Shown here piece after piece: positions 21,899 to 31,881 of a stretch of 64,000 nt of DNA. Every line of letters begins with the position of its first letter. The stretch's first letter is position 1. Where the stretch lies: positions 62,001-126,000 of the forward strand of contig NZ_LVEN01000008.1 in assembly GCF_001686925.1 (NCBI RefSeq), read 5' to 3'. Origin of the DNA: Flavobacterium piscis (GTDB taxonomy: Bacteria > Bacteroidota > Bacteroidia > Flavobacteriales > Flavobacteriaceae). The notes beneath the pieces were generated by a model that had not been told where the DNA came from, searched no databases, and saw nothing but the letters and a program-made list of their open reading frames with translations. A program made the translations under genes and the position numbers.

Positions 21899-21916
21899 GT
21901 ACATAAAAAAAATAAT

Positions 21917-22654
21917 ATGAATACAAAAACAGCAATTGTAACCGGAGGAAATTCAGGTTTAGGTTTTGCAACCGCGAAGAAATTATGTGATAACGGAATC
22001 ACAACCTATATCATTGGAAGATCAAAAGAAAAAACAGAAGAAGCTTGCGCTGAAATTGGTGCAAATGCAATTCCTGTTTTATTTGATTTGAATGATATTG
22101 CGGGAATTCCTGCGATGATGGCAAGTATAACAAAAAATAATCCTATCGATATTTTGGTAAATAATGCCGGAATTAATTTAAAGAAAGAGTTTTTGGATGT
22201 AACCGATGAAGATTTTCTTTCGATAATTCATACTAATTTGTTAAGTGTTTTTGCCGTGAGTAAAGCTGTAGTAAAAAACATGAAAGATAATAACGGCGGA
22301 AATATTATCAATATTAGTTCAATGGCATCGCAATACGGAATTCCAAAAGTAATTGCTTACTCGGCAAGTAAAGGCGCAATAGAATCTATGACAAGAGCGA
22401 TGGCAGTAGAATTGGCTCCGTTTGGCATTCGTGTCAATTGTGTGGCTCCGGGTTTTATAAAAACCAAAATGTCGGCAAAAGCGCTGGACAGTGATCCGGA
22501 ACGTAAAAATAAAGTGCTGTCGAGAACTCCAATGGGAATTTTAGGAGAACCTTCGGATATTGCAGATGCGGTTTTTTATTTTGCGTCAAGCGAATCTAAA
22601 TTTACAACAGGAACTATTTTGCCGGTTGATGGCGGAAACAGTATTGGCTTTTAA
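21917..22654 (+). CDS. SDR oxidoreductase, probable fructuronate reductase (UxuB-type SDR)
   Basis: A classical short-chain dehydrogenase: cofactor motif TGGNSGLG at residues 9-16, NNAG near residue 86, Ser in the ISSMAS segment, and YxxxK at Tyr148/Lys152. It has the usual length of 245 residues and a closing DGGNS motif. It lies between GH67 and mannonate dehydratase with 18-base gaps. Many Bacteroidota use an SDR enzyme for the NADH-dependent D-fructuronate to D-mannonate step, so that is the likely role; sequence motifs alone only prove the SDR family. It is cytoplasmic. No glucuronate isomerase (uxaC), kdgK or kdgA is seen in the window, so those steps must be encoded elsewhere. Confidence 0.8.
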   Translation: MNTKTAIVTGGNSGLGFATAKKLCDNGITTYIIGRSKEKTEEACAEIGANAIPVLFDLNDIAGIPAMMASITKNNPIDILVNNAGINLKKEFLDVTDEDFLSIIHTNLLSVFAVSKAVVKNMKDNNGGNIINISSMASQYGIPKVIAYSASKGAIESMTRAMAVELAPFGIRVNCVAPGFIKTKMSAKALDSDPERKNKVLSRTPMGILGEPSDIADAVFYFASSESKFTTGTILPVDGGNSIGF

Positions 22655-22672
22655 TTAAAAGGAATAGATATC

Positions 22673-23851
22673 ATGATAAAAATGCAACAAACCATGCGTT
22701 GGTTTGGTCCTCAGGATTCTGTAAAATTAGTAGATATTAAACAAGCCGGAGCAACCGGGATTGTAACGGCTTTGCACCAAATTCCGGTTGGAGATATTTG
22801 GACAATTGAAGATATTAAAGAAAGACAGGAACTAATTAAAAACGCAGGATTAGAATGGACAGTTGTAGAAAGTTTGCCGGTTCATGAAGAGATTAAAAGA
22901 GCAAGCGGAAATTATTTACAATTCATTGAGAACTATAAAATCAGTATAAAAAACCTTTCTGATTGCGGTATTAAAACAATCACTTATAATTTTATGCCCA
23001 TTTTAGACTGGGTTCGAACCGATCATGATTTTGTAAATGAAGACGGGAGTAAAGCCTTGTTATACAATCAGGAAGCGTTTACCTACTTTGATGTGTATCT
23101 TTTAAAAAGGCCAGGTGCTGAAAACGATTATACTGTAATTGAAAAGGAAAATGCATTGAAATTTGGCAACAAACTTTCTGATGATGAAAAAGAACTGCTT
23201 TTTAAAAATGTACTATTAGGTTTGCCGGGAAGTAAAATCAATTTTACTGCAGAACAAATTCTATCGCTATTGGATAATTATGCCGATATCGATAATGAAA
23301 AACTAAGAGAAAACCTGATTTACTTTTTATCAGAGGTTGCACCAATTGCTCAGGAATTAGGGTCGCAATTAGCCATTCATCCTGATGATCCGCCATTTTC
23401 GGTTTTGGGATTGCCCAGAATTGTTTCTACAGAAAATGATATTAAAACTATTTTTGAAGCAATTCCTTTACACTCAAACGGTTTGTGTTATTGCACCGGT
23501 TCTTTAGGGGCAAATACGGAAAATAATCTGGAGAAAATTATAGATGATTTTGGAGACCGAATTCACTTTTTGCATCTTCGAAATACTTTCCGCGAAAGCG
23601 AAACTGTTTTCAGGGAATCAGAACATTTAAAAGGAGATACAAAAATGGAAATTATTGTAGAAAAACTGCTTCTTTTAATGAACAAAACAAAAGTGAGTTT
23701 ACCAATGCGTCCCGATCATGGCTTTTTGCATGCTGTCGATGACGCAAAAGAAACATATCCCGGATATTCACTGGTAGGAAGATTAAAAGGATTAGCCGAA
23801 TTAAGAGGTCTTGAAATGGGAATTGCTTATAAACTGAAAGAGTTGAGGTAA
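22673..23851 (+). CDS. uxuA: Mannonate dehydratase
   Basis: UxuA removes water from D-mannonate to give 2-keto-3-deoxygluconate. The N-terminus MRWFGPQDSVKLVDIKQAGATGIVTALHQIP is typical, with the active-site motifs CTGSLGANTEN and PMRPDHGF and several His/Cys/Asp metal ligands. The 392-residue length is normal. ATG 22673 follows an AAAAGGAA stretch at a suitable distance; an in-frame ATG at 22682 is an alternative. It ends the GH67-SDR-uxuA operon, and an inverted repeat element follows at once. The product would need KdgK and KdgA, which are not in the window. Confidence 0.93.
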   Translation: MIKMQQTMRWFGPQDSVKLVDIKQAGATGIVTALHQIPVGDIWTIEDIKERQELIKNAGLEWTVVESLPVHEEIKRASGNYLQFIENYKISIKNLSDCGIKTITYNFMPILDWVRTDHDFVNEDGSKALLYNQEAFTYFDVYLLKRPGAENDYTVIEKENALKFGNKLSDDEKELLFKNVLLGLPGSKINFTAEQILSLLDNYADIDNEKLRENLIYFLSEVAPIAQELGSQLAIHPDDPPFSVLGLPRIVSTENDIKTIFEAIPLHSNGLCYCTGSLGANTENNLEKIIDDFGDRIHFLHLRNTFRESETVFRESEHLKGDTKMEIIVEKLLLLMNKTKVSLPMRPDHGFLHAVDDAKETYPGYSLVGRLKGLAELRGLEMGIAYKLKELR

Positions 23852-23863
23852 AACAGCAAGGTT

Positions 23864-23965
23864 TTGTCATTTCGACGAAGGAGAAATCACACTAGAAATT
23901 CCACAATTAAAATCGCCAATTTTTATCGAAGCCCGAGTATGATTTCTCCTTCGTCGAAATGACAA
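23864..23965. repeat. Inverted repeat element (GTCATTTCGACGAAGGAG type), copy 1
   Basis: Perfect 26-base complementary arms at 23864-23889 and 23940-23965 flank a 50-base centre. The core TCATTTCGACG-AGGAGAAATC recurs at 53239. It directly follows uxuA. The remainder of the gap to 24213 shows no gene, and I see no clear promoter for the xylanase. Confidence 0.85.
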
Positions 23966-24213
23966 TATTGAGTTTCAACTTTGCGTCTCAGCGCCTTGGC
24001 TAGATTAATTTTATTTTCTAAAAGCTTAACTTAATGACTTGCCCAGCAATACTTTAATACAATAAACGTGTTATATTGGCTATAAATATTATGCTTTTCC
24101 GGAGCTTTACTATTAAAATTTTAAAAAAAAATATTTTGAAATCAACACAAAATCTATGTGTTAAAAAAATAATTACCAACAACGTGCTTACTACTAATTT
24201 TAAACCATTTAAT

Positions 24214-25326
24214 ATGAAATTAATCAATCACCGTTTGCTGCTCCTGTCTCTTGTAATTTTAGGCAGCTGCAATTCGAAAAAAGAAGTACAAACTGTTTCG
24301 TTAAAAGACAGTTATAAAAACGATTTTTATATAGGAACTGCTTTAAGTAAAGATCAGATTGAAGAAAAAAATGCCAAAGAAGATTCTTTAATAAAAAAAG
24401 AATTTAATGCGATAACGGCAGAGAATATTATGAAATCGATGTTTATACATCCTGAAAAAGACAAATACGATTTTACATTATCAGACAAGTTCGTAGCCTA
24501 TGGTGAGAAAAATAAAATGTTTATTCACGGTCATACCTTGATCTGGCACAGCCAATTGGCGCCATGGATGGAAAAAATTAAGGATAGTACAGCAATGAGA
24601 GCTTTTATGAAAGACCATATCACCACAATTGTATCCAAATACAAAGGCAGGGTTGATTCGTGGGATGTTGTTAATGAAGCTTTAAATGAAGACGGAACTT
24701 TAAGAAAATCGATATTTTTAAACACACTTGGAGAAAAATACCTTGTTGATGCCTTCAAACTAGCCGCTGCAGCAGATCCTAAAGTAGATTTGTATTACAA
24801 TGATTATAATAATGAAGAGCCTGCAAAAAGGGAAGGAAATATTAATTTGATCAAAAAAATCAAAGCAGGCGGAGGAAAAATTGACGGAGTAGGTATTCAG
24901 GCGCATTGGAAACTGAATTATCCATCATTAGCAGAAATTGAAAAAAGTATTTTGGAGTATTCTGCCCTGGGTATTAAAGTTGCATTTACTGAACTTGATA
25001 TTTCGGTACTGCCAAATCCAAAAGATTTAAGCGGCGCCGATGTAAATCAGAATTTTGAAGGAAATGCTAAAATGAATCCGTATCCTAAAACACTTCCCGA
25101 TTCTGTACAGGTTAAACTTGCAGATCGTTACGCTTCAATCTTTAAATTATTTTTAAAGCATAAAGACAAAATTAGCCGTGTAACATTTTGGGGAGTTCAT
25201 GATGGGCAATCGTGGTTAAACGACTGGCCTGTAAAAGGAAGAACAAATTATCCGTTATTATTCGATAAAGACTTAAAACCCAAGAAAGCGTATTACGAGG
25301 TAATGAAGCAGAATGATACAAAATAA
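24214..25326 (+). CDS. GH10 endo-1,4-beta-xylanase lipoprotein
   Basis: GH10 enzymes cut the xylan backbone internally with retention. The acid/base is the Glu of WDVVNEALN (residue 155 from the chosen start) and the nucleophile the Glu of FTELDISV (residue 260). Other family motifs are ENIMKSMF, HGHTLIWHSQ and VTFWGVHDGQSWL. ATG 24214 opens a lipoprotein signal ending LGSC, so the enzyme is lipid-anchored, likely on the cell surface or the outer-membrane periplasmic face. The frame extends upstream to 24076, but those 46 residues are Lys/Asn-rich and would bury the signal, so that start is rejected. It stands alone between the glucuronate and xylose operons; no ACAACCGATTGT site is seen before it, but two lie right after it. 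Confidence 0.93.
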   Translation: MKLINHRLLLLSLVILGSCNSKKEVQTVSLKDSYKNDFYIGTALSKDQIEEKNAKEDSLIKKEFNAITAENIMKSMFIHPEKDKYDFTLSDKFVAYGEKNKMFIHGHTLIWHSQLAPWMEKIKDSTAMRAFMKDHITTIVSKYKGRVDSWDVVNEALNEDGTLRKSIFLNTLGEKYLVDAFKLAAAADPKVDLYYNDYNNEEPAKREGNINLIKKIKAGGGKIDGVGIQAHWKLNYPSLAEIEKSILEYSALGIKVAFTELDISVLPNPKDLSGADVNQNFEGNAKMNPYPKTLPDSVQVKLADRYASIFKLFLKHKDKISRVTFWGVHDGQSWLNDWPVKGRTNYPLLFDKDLKPKKAYYEVMKQNDTK

Positions 25327-25360
25327 TAAAAAACGATGCTTAAAAACATTTTTTATTATT
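25322..25360 (+). terminator. AT-only hairpin after GH10
   Basis: Perfect 12-base stem (25322-25333 with 25349-25360) made only of A and T, starting at the stop codon region. It could be a weak terminator. Confidence 0.4.
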
Positions 25361-25366
25361 AAATAC

Positions 25367-25378
25367 ACAACCGAATGT
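25367..25378. promoter_or_regulatory. Degenerate ACAACCGATTGT operator, upstream site of pair
   Basis: ACAACCGAATGT, with one mismatch, lies inside the longer palindrome ACACAACCGAATGTGT. It is 81 bases upstream of the exact copy at 25448. Confidence 0.55.
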
Positions 25379-25405
25379 GTAAATTGATTACATTCATTTA
25401 ATAGT

Positions 25406-25436
25406 TTGTTACGCAGTTGCATATTATGTTTTTTTG
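25406..25436 (+). promoter_or_regulatory. Possible promoter of the xylose operon
   Basis: TTG at 25406-25408, 20 bases, then TTTTTTTG at 25429-25436 (the -7 box lacks its A). The operator at 25448 follows 11 bases later, the same arrangement as at GH67. Confidence 0.35.
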
Positions 25437-25447
25437 TATAATTTTAC

Positions 25448-25459
25448 ACAACCGATTGT
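25448..25459. promoter_or_regulatory. ACAACCGATTGT operator before the GPH symporter
   Basis: Exact copy of the palindrome, 92 bases before the symporter ATG. Together with 25367 it forms a pair that a LacI-type dimer or tetramer could bridge. Confidence 0.75.
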
Positions 25460-25550
25460 TTTAATAAATAATTGCTTTGTCACTATAACTATCTATTTCG
25501 AATTTAGAAAAACAGAATCTAATTTCAGCCAAACAATAACCACATAAATA

Positions 25551-26984
25551 ATGAATTACATTTCACAAAAATTATCCATTAAAGAAAAAATCGGCTATAG
25601 TTTAGGAGACCTTGCTGCGAATTTAGTTTTCCAGACTTTGATGACCTATCTGGCGTATTTCTATACAGATATTTACGGTTTATCTCCTACGCATTCGTCT
25701 ATCATCATGCTTGTTGTAGGACTAATTGCAGCTTTTATTTTTAATCCTATTATTGGTATACTCGCCGACCGTACCATTACCAGATGGGGAAAATTCAGAC
25801 CATGGATACTAATAACGGCCATACCGCTAGGTGTAATTGCATTACTGGCATTTACAACACCCAATTTCTCGTACCACGGAAAAGTAATTTATGCCGTAGT
25901 AACCTATACCTTATTACTGCTTTTTTATGCCGGTAATAATTTGCCTTATTCGGCTTTAAGCGGAGTAATAACAGGCGATATGAAAGAAAGAAACAGTTTG
26001 TCCTCTTATCGTTTTGTAGCGGTAATGTTTGCACAATTTTTTGTTCAGGTTTTCATGCTTGGCATTATCAAAAGTGCCGGAAACGGAGACAAGGCAATTG
26101 GTATCGAAAAAGTAATGACCGTTTTAGCAATCATTGGTACCATTATGCTGCTCATTACTTTTTTAACTACAAAAGAGCGTATTATTCCTAAACCGGAACA
26201 AAAATCCAGCGTGCGTGAAGATTTAAGCGATTTAATGAAAAACAAGCCTTGGGTTATCATGCTAAGTCTTACCACATTAGTATTTATTACTTTGGCGATG
26301 AAAGGCGGATCTTATGTGTACTATTTTGAAAATTATGTAGATAAAGAACAATTGGCTCTTTTTATACAGCCCATTTTGGAGGTGTTGTCAAAAACAGGAT
26401 TGAATCATTTTGGGAATGATCCCGTTTCTGCAGGTTTTGGATTGTTTAATGCAGGCGGAATTATCTTTATGATCGTCGGAATTACCTTGTCTAAAGGTTT
26501 GGCTGATAAATACGGTAAGAGAAATGTATTTGGTTTGTTTTTATTTATTTCGACCTTATTTGTTCTCGCCTTTTATTTCTTTCCGCCCAAAGCTATTGGC
26601 TTTATCTTTTTCTCTCAGATTTTACACGGATTTTTCTACGGAATCACAATTCCGCTTCTTTGGGCAATGATTGCAGATGTTGCCGATTATTCGGAATGGC
26701 TGAATAATCGTCGTGCTACGGCCATTATTTTTTCGGCTATGATGGTAGGTTTAAAAGCAGGTTTAAGTATTGGCGGTTCATTGACAACCCTGTTTTTAGG
26801 ATATTTTCATTATGTGCCAAATTCTCCAACCCAAACAGATTTTGCTATAAACGGAATCAAATTATTGGTCAGTGTTTTTCCTGCAATCCCTTTTTTAACG
26901 GGCGTTGCCTTATTGTTTTTCTATAAAATTGATAAAAAGACGGAAGTACAGATAGAGGCAGATTTAAAAGAAAGAAGAACTTAA
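25551..26984 (+). CDS. GPH-family (MelB-type) sugar:cation symporter
   Basis: The 477-residue inner-membrane protein has about twelve membrane segments and the GPH signature near the N-terminus: IGYSLGDLAANLVFQ, followed by ILADRTITRWGKFRPW in the segment 2-3 loop. Close relatives such as XynB/XylP-linked carriers import xylosides and xylo-oligosaccharides with Na+ or H+. It is first in an operon with a cytoplasmic GH43 and xylBA, which argues for import of short xylo-oligosaccharides that are cut inside the cell. Two operators for the LacI-type regulator precede it. Confidence 0.92.
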   Translation: MNYISQKLSIKEKIGYSLGDLAANLVFQTLMTYLAYFYTDIYGLSPTHSSIIMLVVGLIAAFIFNPIIGILADRTITRWGKFRPWILITAIPLGVIALLAFTTPNFSYHGKVIYAVVTYTLLLLFYAGNNLPYSALSGVITGDMKERNSLSSYRFVAVMFAQFFVQVFMLGIIKSAGNGDKAIGIEKVMTVLAIIGTIMLLITFLTTKERIIPKPEQKSSVREDLSDLMKNKPWVIMLSLTTLVFITLAMKGGSYVYYFENYVDKEQLALFIQPILEVLSKTGLNHFGNDPVSAGFGLFNAGGIIFMIVGITLSKGLADKYGKRNVFGLFLFISTLFVLAFYFFPPKAIGFIFFSQILHGFFYGITIPLLWAMIADVADYSEWLNNRRATAIIFSAMMVGLKAGLSIGGSLTTLFLGYFHYVPNSPTQTDFAINGIKLLVSVFPAIPFLTGVALLFFYKIDKKTEVQIEADLKERRT

Positions 26985-27013
26985 TTATTTTATATAAAAC
27001 AAAAAAAACGACT

Positions 27014-28048
27014 ATGCCTGAAGATAGTATTGAAGAAATTAATTTCGAGCAAATTAATAAAGAAGCCATTTCACAGCCTTTGGTGTCTCATATTTATACA
27101 GCAGATCCGTCTGCACATGTATTCAATGGTAAAATTTATATTTATCCATCACACGACATAGATGCCGGTATTCCGTTTAATGATAACGGAGATCATTTTG
27201 GTATGGAAGATTATCATGTGTTTTCAATGGAAAATATCAATTCAGAAACTTTGGATAATGGTGTGGCATTGCATGTAAAGGATGTGCCGTGGGCAGAAAA
27301 GCAAATGTGGGCACCTGACGCCGCTTGTAAAAACGGAAAATTTTATTTGTATTTTCCTGCGAAACGTGCTGACGGAATTTTCCAGATTGGAGTTGCAAGC
27401 AGCGATTCACCCGTTGGACCTTTTTTACCGGAGCCCGAGCCTATAAAAGGGAGTTATAGTATTGATCCTGCTGTTTTTGAGGATGATAATGGAGAACATT
27501 ATATTTATTTTGGAGGTATTTGGGGAGGACAACTTCAAAAATACAGAAACAATAAATACGATGTAAATTATGAAGAACCAACGGATAATGAGCCTGCTTT
27601 AGGGCCAATAGTAGCCTTATTAACGCAGGATATGTTAGGATTTGCCGAAGAACCAAAAGAAATCCAAATTTTTGATGAAAATGGTAAAGTAATATTGGCG
27701 GGAAATAATGAAAAACGTTTTTTTGAGGCTTCGTGGGTACATAAGTATAATGGGAAATACTATTTTTCATATTCTACAGGCGATACTCATTTTATTTGTT
27801 ACGCGACAGGAGATAGTCCTTATGGACCGTTTACTTATCAGGGCCGAATTTTAAATCCGGTTGTAGGATGGACCTCACATCATTCTATTTGTAAAGTAGA
27901 TGATGAATGGTATTTATTTTATCATGATTCGAGTTTGTCAAAAGGAATTACGCATTTGAGAAGTATGAAGGTAACTAAAATCGATTATCTCGAGGATGGT
28001 ACAATTGTAACTATAGACCCTTATGGCATAAGGAGAATGATGGATTAA
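27014..28048 (+). CDS. GH43 beta-xylosidase/arabinofuranosidase, cytoplasmic
   Basis: A single five-blade beta-propeller domain of 344 residues without a signal peptide. The three GH43 acids are visible: Asp31 in YTADPSAH (base), Asp of SYSIDPAVF near residue 151 (pKa modulator), and Glu of RFFEASWVHKY near residue 237 (acid). It follows the GPH symporter by 29 bases, so it probably cleaves imported xylobiose or arabinosylated xylo-oligosaccharides to xylose for XylA. Xylosidase is favoured over arabinofuranosidase by context only. The start at 27014 is preceded by an A-rich leader. Confidence 0.9.
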   Translation: MPEDSIEEINFEQINKEAISQPLVSHIYTADPSAHVFNGKIYIYPSHDIDAGIPFNDNGDHFGMEDYHVFSMENINSETLDNGVALHVKDVPWAEKQMWAPDAACKNGKFYLYFPAKRADGIFQIGVASSDSPVGPFLPEPEPIKGSYSIDPAVFEDDNGEHYIYFGGIWGGQLQKYRNNKYDVNYEEPTDNEPALGPIVALLTQDMLGFAEEPKEIQIFDENGKVILAGNNEKRFFEASWVHKYNGKYYFSYSTGDTHFICYATGDSPYGPFTYQGRILNPVVGWTSHHSICKVDDEWYLFYHDSSLSKGITHLRSMKVTKIDYLEDGTIVTIDPYGIRRMMD

Positions 28049-28099
28049 GATTTCGGTTTATTGTGAAAATAATAGTAAGACGCTAAAATTTTATTTTCT

Positions 28100-28813
28100 A
28101 TGGAAAGGGGAGATGAAAAAATAAAAAATAGTAGCAGCCAATATACTTCAAACAGAATAGAAATTGATTGTGTAATCTTTAATTTTGAAGGCGAAAGCCT
28201 GAAAGTTTTACTGGTTAAACATAAAGACAATCAGGGAAAACTAAACTTTGAGCTAGCTAAGGATTATATAAAAGAAGGGGATACAATATCAGGAACCGCA
28301 CAAAATATTTTAAAAAAGTACATAGGCGTTGATAATTTCTTTCTGGAGCAATTAAAAGCCTTTGGTTATCCGTCTTCATCGTCCTCTCAGGAAGATATTG
28401 CGATAGGATATTATGCGATGGTAAAAAAAAATATAGAAGATATCGAAAATGATATTTTTAATCCAAATGTTGCATGGATTGGTATTAACGAAATTTCAGG
28501 TTTAAACGATAAACATAAAGTAATTCTGGATTATAGTTTGAAAGAATTACGAAAGAATATTTGCAAAAGTGCCATTGGATTTAATTTACTGCCGGAAAAA
28601 TTTACTTTACTGCAAGTCATACATCTTTATGAAGAAATCCTCGGCATCGAAATCAATAAATCTAATTTTAGACGAAAGATATTGCAAATGGATTTAGTGC
28701 ACGATTCAAATGAAAAAGAAGAAGCTGTTTCGCACAGGGCTGCCAAATTTTACACGATCAATTTAAAACAGCAGGAAGTATTATCGCAAAGAGAGCTTAA
28801 TTTTAATTTTTAA
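28100..28813 (+). CDS. Nudix-type transcriptional regulator (NrtR-like) of xylose use
   Basis: The 237-residue protein joins a Nudix fold (about residues 15-150) to a C-terminal winged helix (about 155-230, LLPEKFTLLQVIHLYEEILGIEINKSNFRRKI). This is the build of NrtR-like regulators, which in Bacteroidota include the arabinose regulator AraR and related sugar regulators. The Nudix box is degenerate: the segment GDTISGTAQNILKKYIGV lacks the REUxEE acids, so hydrolase activity is unlikely and the domain probably senses a sugar. It sits 51 bases after GH43 and before xylBA, so it is a plausible xylose-responsive regulator. Its binding site is not identified. Together with LacI it would give the xylose operon two controls. 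Confidence 0.85.
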   Translation: MERGDEKIKNSSSQYTSNRIEIDCVIFNFEGESLKVLLVKHKDNQGKLNFELAKDYIKEGDTISGTAQNILKKYIGVDNFFLEQLKAFGYPSSSSSQEDIAIGYYAMVKKNIEDIENDIFNPNVAWIGINEISGLNDKHKVILDYSLKELRKNICKSAIGFNLLPEKFTLLQVIHLYEEILGIEINKSNFRRKILQMDLVHDSNEKEEAVSHRAAKFYTINLKQQEVLSQRELNFNF

Positions 28814-28956
28814 ATAATGATGTATGTAAATTTAGGTTTTATTTTTCATTCCTATTTTGCATCATTAGGAACAAAAGCGGCGGATTTCATCACGCACAAT
28901 AAGATGGTTCACTATGATGTGCCAACAAATTTAATTTAAGAAATTCATTATAAGGT

Positions 28957-30444
28957 ATGTATTATATAGGATATGATATTGGAAGTTCTTCGGTCAAGGT
29001 TGCCTTGGTTGAAGCTGCTACAGGAAAAAAAATAATCGTTTTGCACGAACCGCAAAACGAAATGGAAATTGTGTCATTGCATCCGGACTGGGCAGAACAG
29101 GATCCTGAAATGTGGTGGCAGCACATTTGTGTAGCCACAAAAAGAGCAATTCGTGAAGCCAATATCGAAGCTTCTAAAATTCAGGGAATTGGGATATCTT
29201 ATCAAATGCATGGATTGGTTATTGTGGATAAGGATGGTAATGCACTCCGAAATTCTATTATTTGGTGCGACAGCCGTGCGGTTGAAATTGGTAATGAGGC
29301 TTTCGCCGAAATTGGAGCGGAAAAATGCTCGGAACATTTACTGAATTCTCCGGGAAATTTTACAGCTTCAAAACTAAAATGGGTAAAAGAAAATGAACCT
29401 GAAATTTATAAACAGGTTTATAAATATATGCTGCCGGGAGATTATATCGCGTATAAGCTTACAGGAGCCATTACAACAACAAAAAATGGTTTGTCCGAAG
29501 GTATGCTTTGGGATTATAAAGAAAACAAAGTAGCCAGATGGCTGTTGGATTATTACGGAATCGATCAGTCATTGACGCCGGATATTGTGGAAAATTTTAC
29601 AGATCAAGGTGTTTTAAACGAAAAAGCATCAAAAGAAACAGGACTTCCTGTGGGGATTTCTGTGGTATACAGAGCAGGAGATCAGCCTAATAATGCATTG
29701 TCGTTAAATGTATTAAATCCTGGTGAAGTTGCTGCAACATGCGGAACTTCAGGCGTTTTTTATGCCGTAAGCGATATGTCTGCAGGTAATAAAACAAACA
29801 GGGTAAACAATTTTGTTCACGTTAATTACGAATTGGAAACACCAAGAATAGGAAAATTATTAAATATTAACGGAGCCGGAATTCAGTACCGTTGGCTGCG
29901 AAACAATATTGGTGATGAAACCTACGAATCCATGAACCGAAAAGCCTCTAAAATTGGTATTGGATCTGATGGATTAGTGGTAATTCCGTTTGGAAATGGT
30001 GCAGAGCGTATGTTCAACAATAAAAACATTGGAACACACTTTTTAAATCTCAATTTAAATATTCACAATAGCGCACATTTATTCAGGGCTTCGCTTGAAG
30101 GAATTGCTTTTTCGTTTGTGTACGGAATGGAATGCTTAAAAGAAGACAATGCAACAATAAATGTAATTAGAGCCGGTAATGATAATTTATTCCGTTCTGA
30201 GATTTTCTCTAATACGGTGGCAACATTAATTGGTCATGAAATCGAAATTTACAACACAACAGGTGCAGTTGGAGCAGCAAGAGCAGTAGGTTTAAAAGAT
30301 GGCGATTACAATAAATTTGGATCAAGTATTACTACTAATGATCACGTAATGACTTTTTTACCATTAAAAAACAAAGAGCCTTATGACAAGGCTTATCAAA
30401 AATGGAAACAAGAATTAGAATTTATATTAACACATAAAAAATAA
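28957..30444 (+). CDS. xylB: Xylulokinase
   Basis: XylB phosphorylates D-xylulose with ATP in the cytoplasm. The 495-residue FGGY kinase has the N-terminal phosphate motif [13 protein letters not shown], the substrate motif [27 protein letters not shown], and the ATP-site [10 protein letters not shown] and TGAVGAARA. Its start is preceded by 143 bases that could hold a separate promoter (TATTTTGC near 28853 is one base short of the -7 consensus) and a 40-codon open frame (28817-28939). It is followed by xylA after 4 bases. Confidence 0.95.
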   Translation: MYYIGYDIGSSSVKVALVEAATGKKIIVLHEPQNEMEIVSLHPDWAEQDPEMWWQHICVATKRAIREANIEASKIQGIGISYQMHGLVIVDKDGNALRNSIIWCDSRAVEIGNEAFAEIGAEKCSEHLLNSPGNFTASKLKWVKENEPEIYKQVYKYMLPGDYIAYKLTGAITTTKNGLSEGMLWDYKENKVARWLLDYYGIDQSLTPDIVENFTDQGVLNEKASKETGLPVGISVVYRAGDQPNNALSLNVLNPGEVAATCGTSGVFYAVSDMSAGNKTNRVNNFVHVNYELETPRIGKLLNINGAGIQYRWLRNNIGDETYESMNRKASKIGIGSDGLVVIPFGNGAERMFNNKNIGTHFLNLNLNIHNSAHLFRASLEGIAFSFVYGMECLKEDNATINVIRAGNDNLFRSEIFSNTVATLIGHEIEIYNTTGAVGAARAVGLKDGDYNKFGSSITTNDHVMTFLPLKNKEPYDKAYQKWKQELEFILTHKK

Positions 30445-30448
30445 AAAA

Positions 30449-31774
30449 ATGATAGTTTTAGGAAATAAAGAATACTACAAAGGTATTGGTGCAATTAAAT
30501 TTGAAGGAAAAGAATCTGATAATCCATTGGCATTTAAATATTACAATCCGGATCAGGTTGTTGCCGGAAAAACAATGCGTGAGCACTTTAGATTTGCTAT
30601 TGCATACTGGCATACCTTCTGCGGACAAGGAAGTGATCCGTTTGGTCCCGGAACGCAAAATTTTGCGTGGGATCAGTCTTCAGATCCAATTCAGGCAGCG
30701 AAAGATAAAGCAGATGCTGCTTTTGAATTTATCAGCAAAATGGGATTTGACTATTTCTGTTTTCACGATTATGATTTAGTTGCCGAAGGACCAACGTTTG
30801 CAGAATCAGAAAGACGTTTGGCAACGATTACAGAATATCTAAAACAGAAAAAAGCTGAATCCGGAATTAAGTTGCTTTGGGGAACTTCAAACTGTTTTTC
30901 GAACCCAAGATTTATGAACGGTGCAGCTACAAATCCTGATTTTAATGTAGTGGCAAGAGCGGGAGGCCAGGTAAAATTGGCTTTGGATGCAACAATTGCT
31001 TTAGATGGAGAAAACTACGTATTCTGGGGCGGGCGTGAAGGTTATATGTCTTTACTAAACACAGATATGGGAAGAGAATTAGACCATATGGCACAATTTT
31101 TAACCATGTCAAGAGATTATGCAAGATCACAAGGTTTTAAAGGAACTTTCTTTATTGAGCCAAAACCAATGGAACCATCAAAACACCAATACGATTTTGA
31201 CTCGGCAACAGCAATTGGATTCTTAAAAGAATATGGCCTAGATAAAGATTTTAAAATTAATATCGAAGTCAACCACGCCACATTGGCACAACATACTTTT
31301 CAGCATGAACTCGAAGTAGCTGCAAAAGCAGGAATGTTAGGAAGTATAGATGCTAATAGAGGAGATTATCAAAATGGCTGGGATACAGACCAATTTCCAA
31401 ATAACATTCAGGAAACTACAGAAGCAATGCTTGTTTTTCTGAAAGCAGGCGGATTACAAGGCGGCGGAGTAAACTTTGATGCTAAAATCAGAAGAAATTC
31501 AACCGATATTGAAGATGTTTTCCTTGCTCATATTGGTGGTGCAGATACTTTTGCAAGAGCATTATTGACTGCAGATAAAATTATTACTTCTTCTCCTTAC
31601 GAAAAACTGAGAAAAGAAAGATACAGCTCATTTGATGCAGGAAAAGGGAAAGATTTTGCTGAAGGAAAATTAAACCTGAAAGATTTGTACGATATCGCAA
31701 ATCAAAATGGTGAGTTAGCATTGCAAAGTGGTAAACAGGAATTGTTTGAGAATATTATCAATCAGTATATTTAA
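30449..31774 (+). CDS. xylA: Xylose isomerase
   Basis: XylA converts D-xylose to D-xylulose with two divalent metal ions. The 441-residue protein has the family motifs FCFHDYDL (catalytic His), [22 protein letters not shown], and GSIDANRGD for metal binding. It is a class II, long isomerase, typical for Bacteroidota. It follows xylB by 4 bases, giving tight co-expression and co-translation. The reaction feeds the kinase directly. Confidence 0.97.
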   Translation: MIVLGNKEYYKGIGAIKFEGKESDNPLAFKYYNPDQVVAGKTMREHFRFAIAYWHTFCGQGSDPFGPGTQNFAWDQSSDPIQAAKDKADAAFEFISKMGFDYFCFHDYDLVAEGPTFAESERRLATITEYLKQKKAESGIKLLWGTSNCFSNPRFMNGAATNPDFNVVARAGGQVKLALDATIALDGENYVFWGGREGYMSLLNTDMGRELDHMAQFLTMSRDYARSQGFKGTFFIEPKPMEPSKHQYDFDSATAIGFLKEYGLDKDFKINIEVNHATLAQHTFQHELEVAAKAGMLGSIDANRGDYQNGWDTDQFPNNIQETTEAMLVFLKAGGLQGGGVNFDAKIRRNSTDIEDVFLAHIGGADTFARALLTADKIITSSPYEKLRKERYSSFDAGKGKDFAEGKLNLKDLYDIANQNGELALQSGKQELFENIINQYI

Positions 31775-31881
31775 TAATAGCTATGTGATAGTTACAGAAA
31801 GTTAACATACAGTTCGCTTTTTATAGTACACTTTTCGACAAGAATTATAAGAAAATATTTCCCACAAAAGAACCACTATCA

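Noticed and set aside
24076..24213. Longer N-terminus of the GH10 xylanase
   Set aside because: It would place 46 Lys/Asn-rich residues before a clear lipoprotein signal that begins at ATG 24214.
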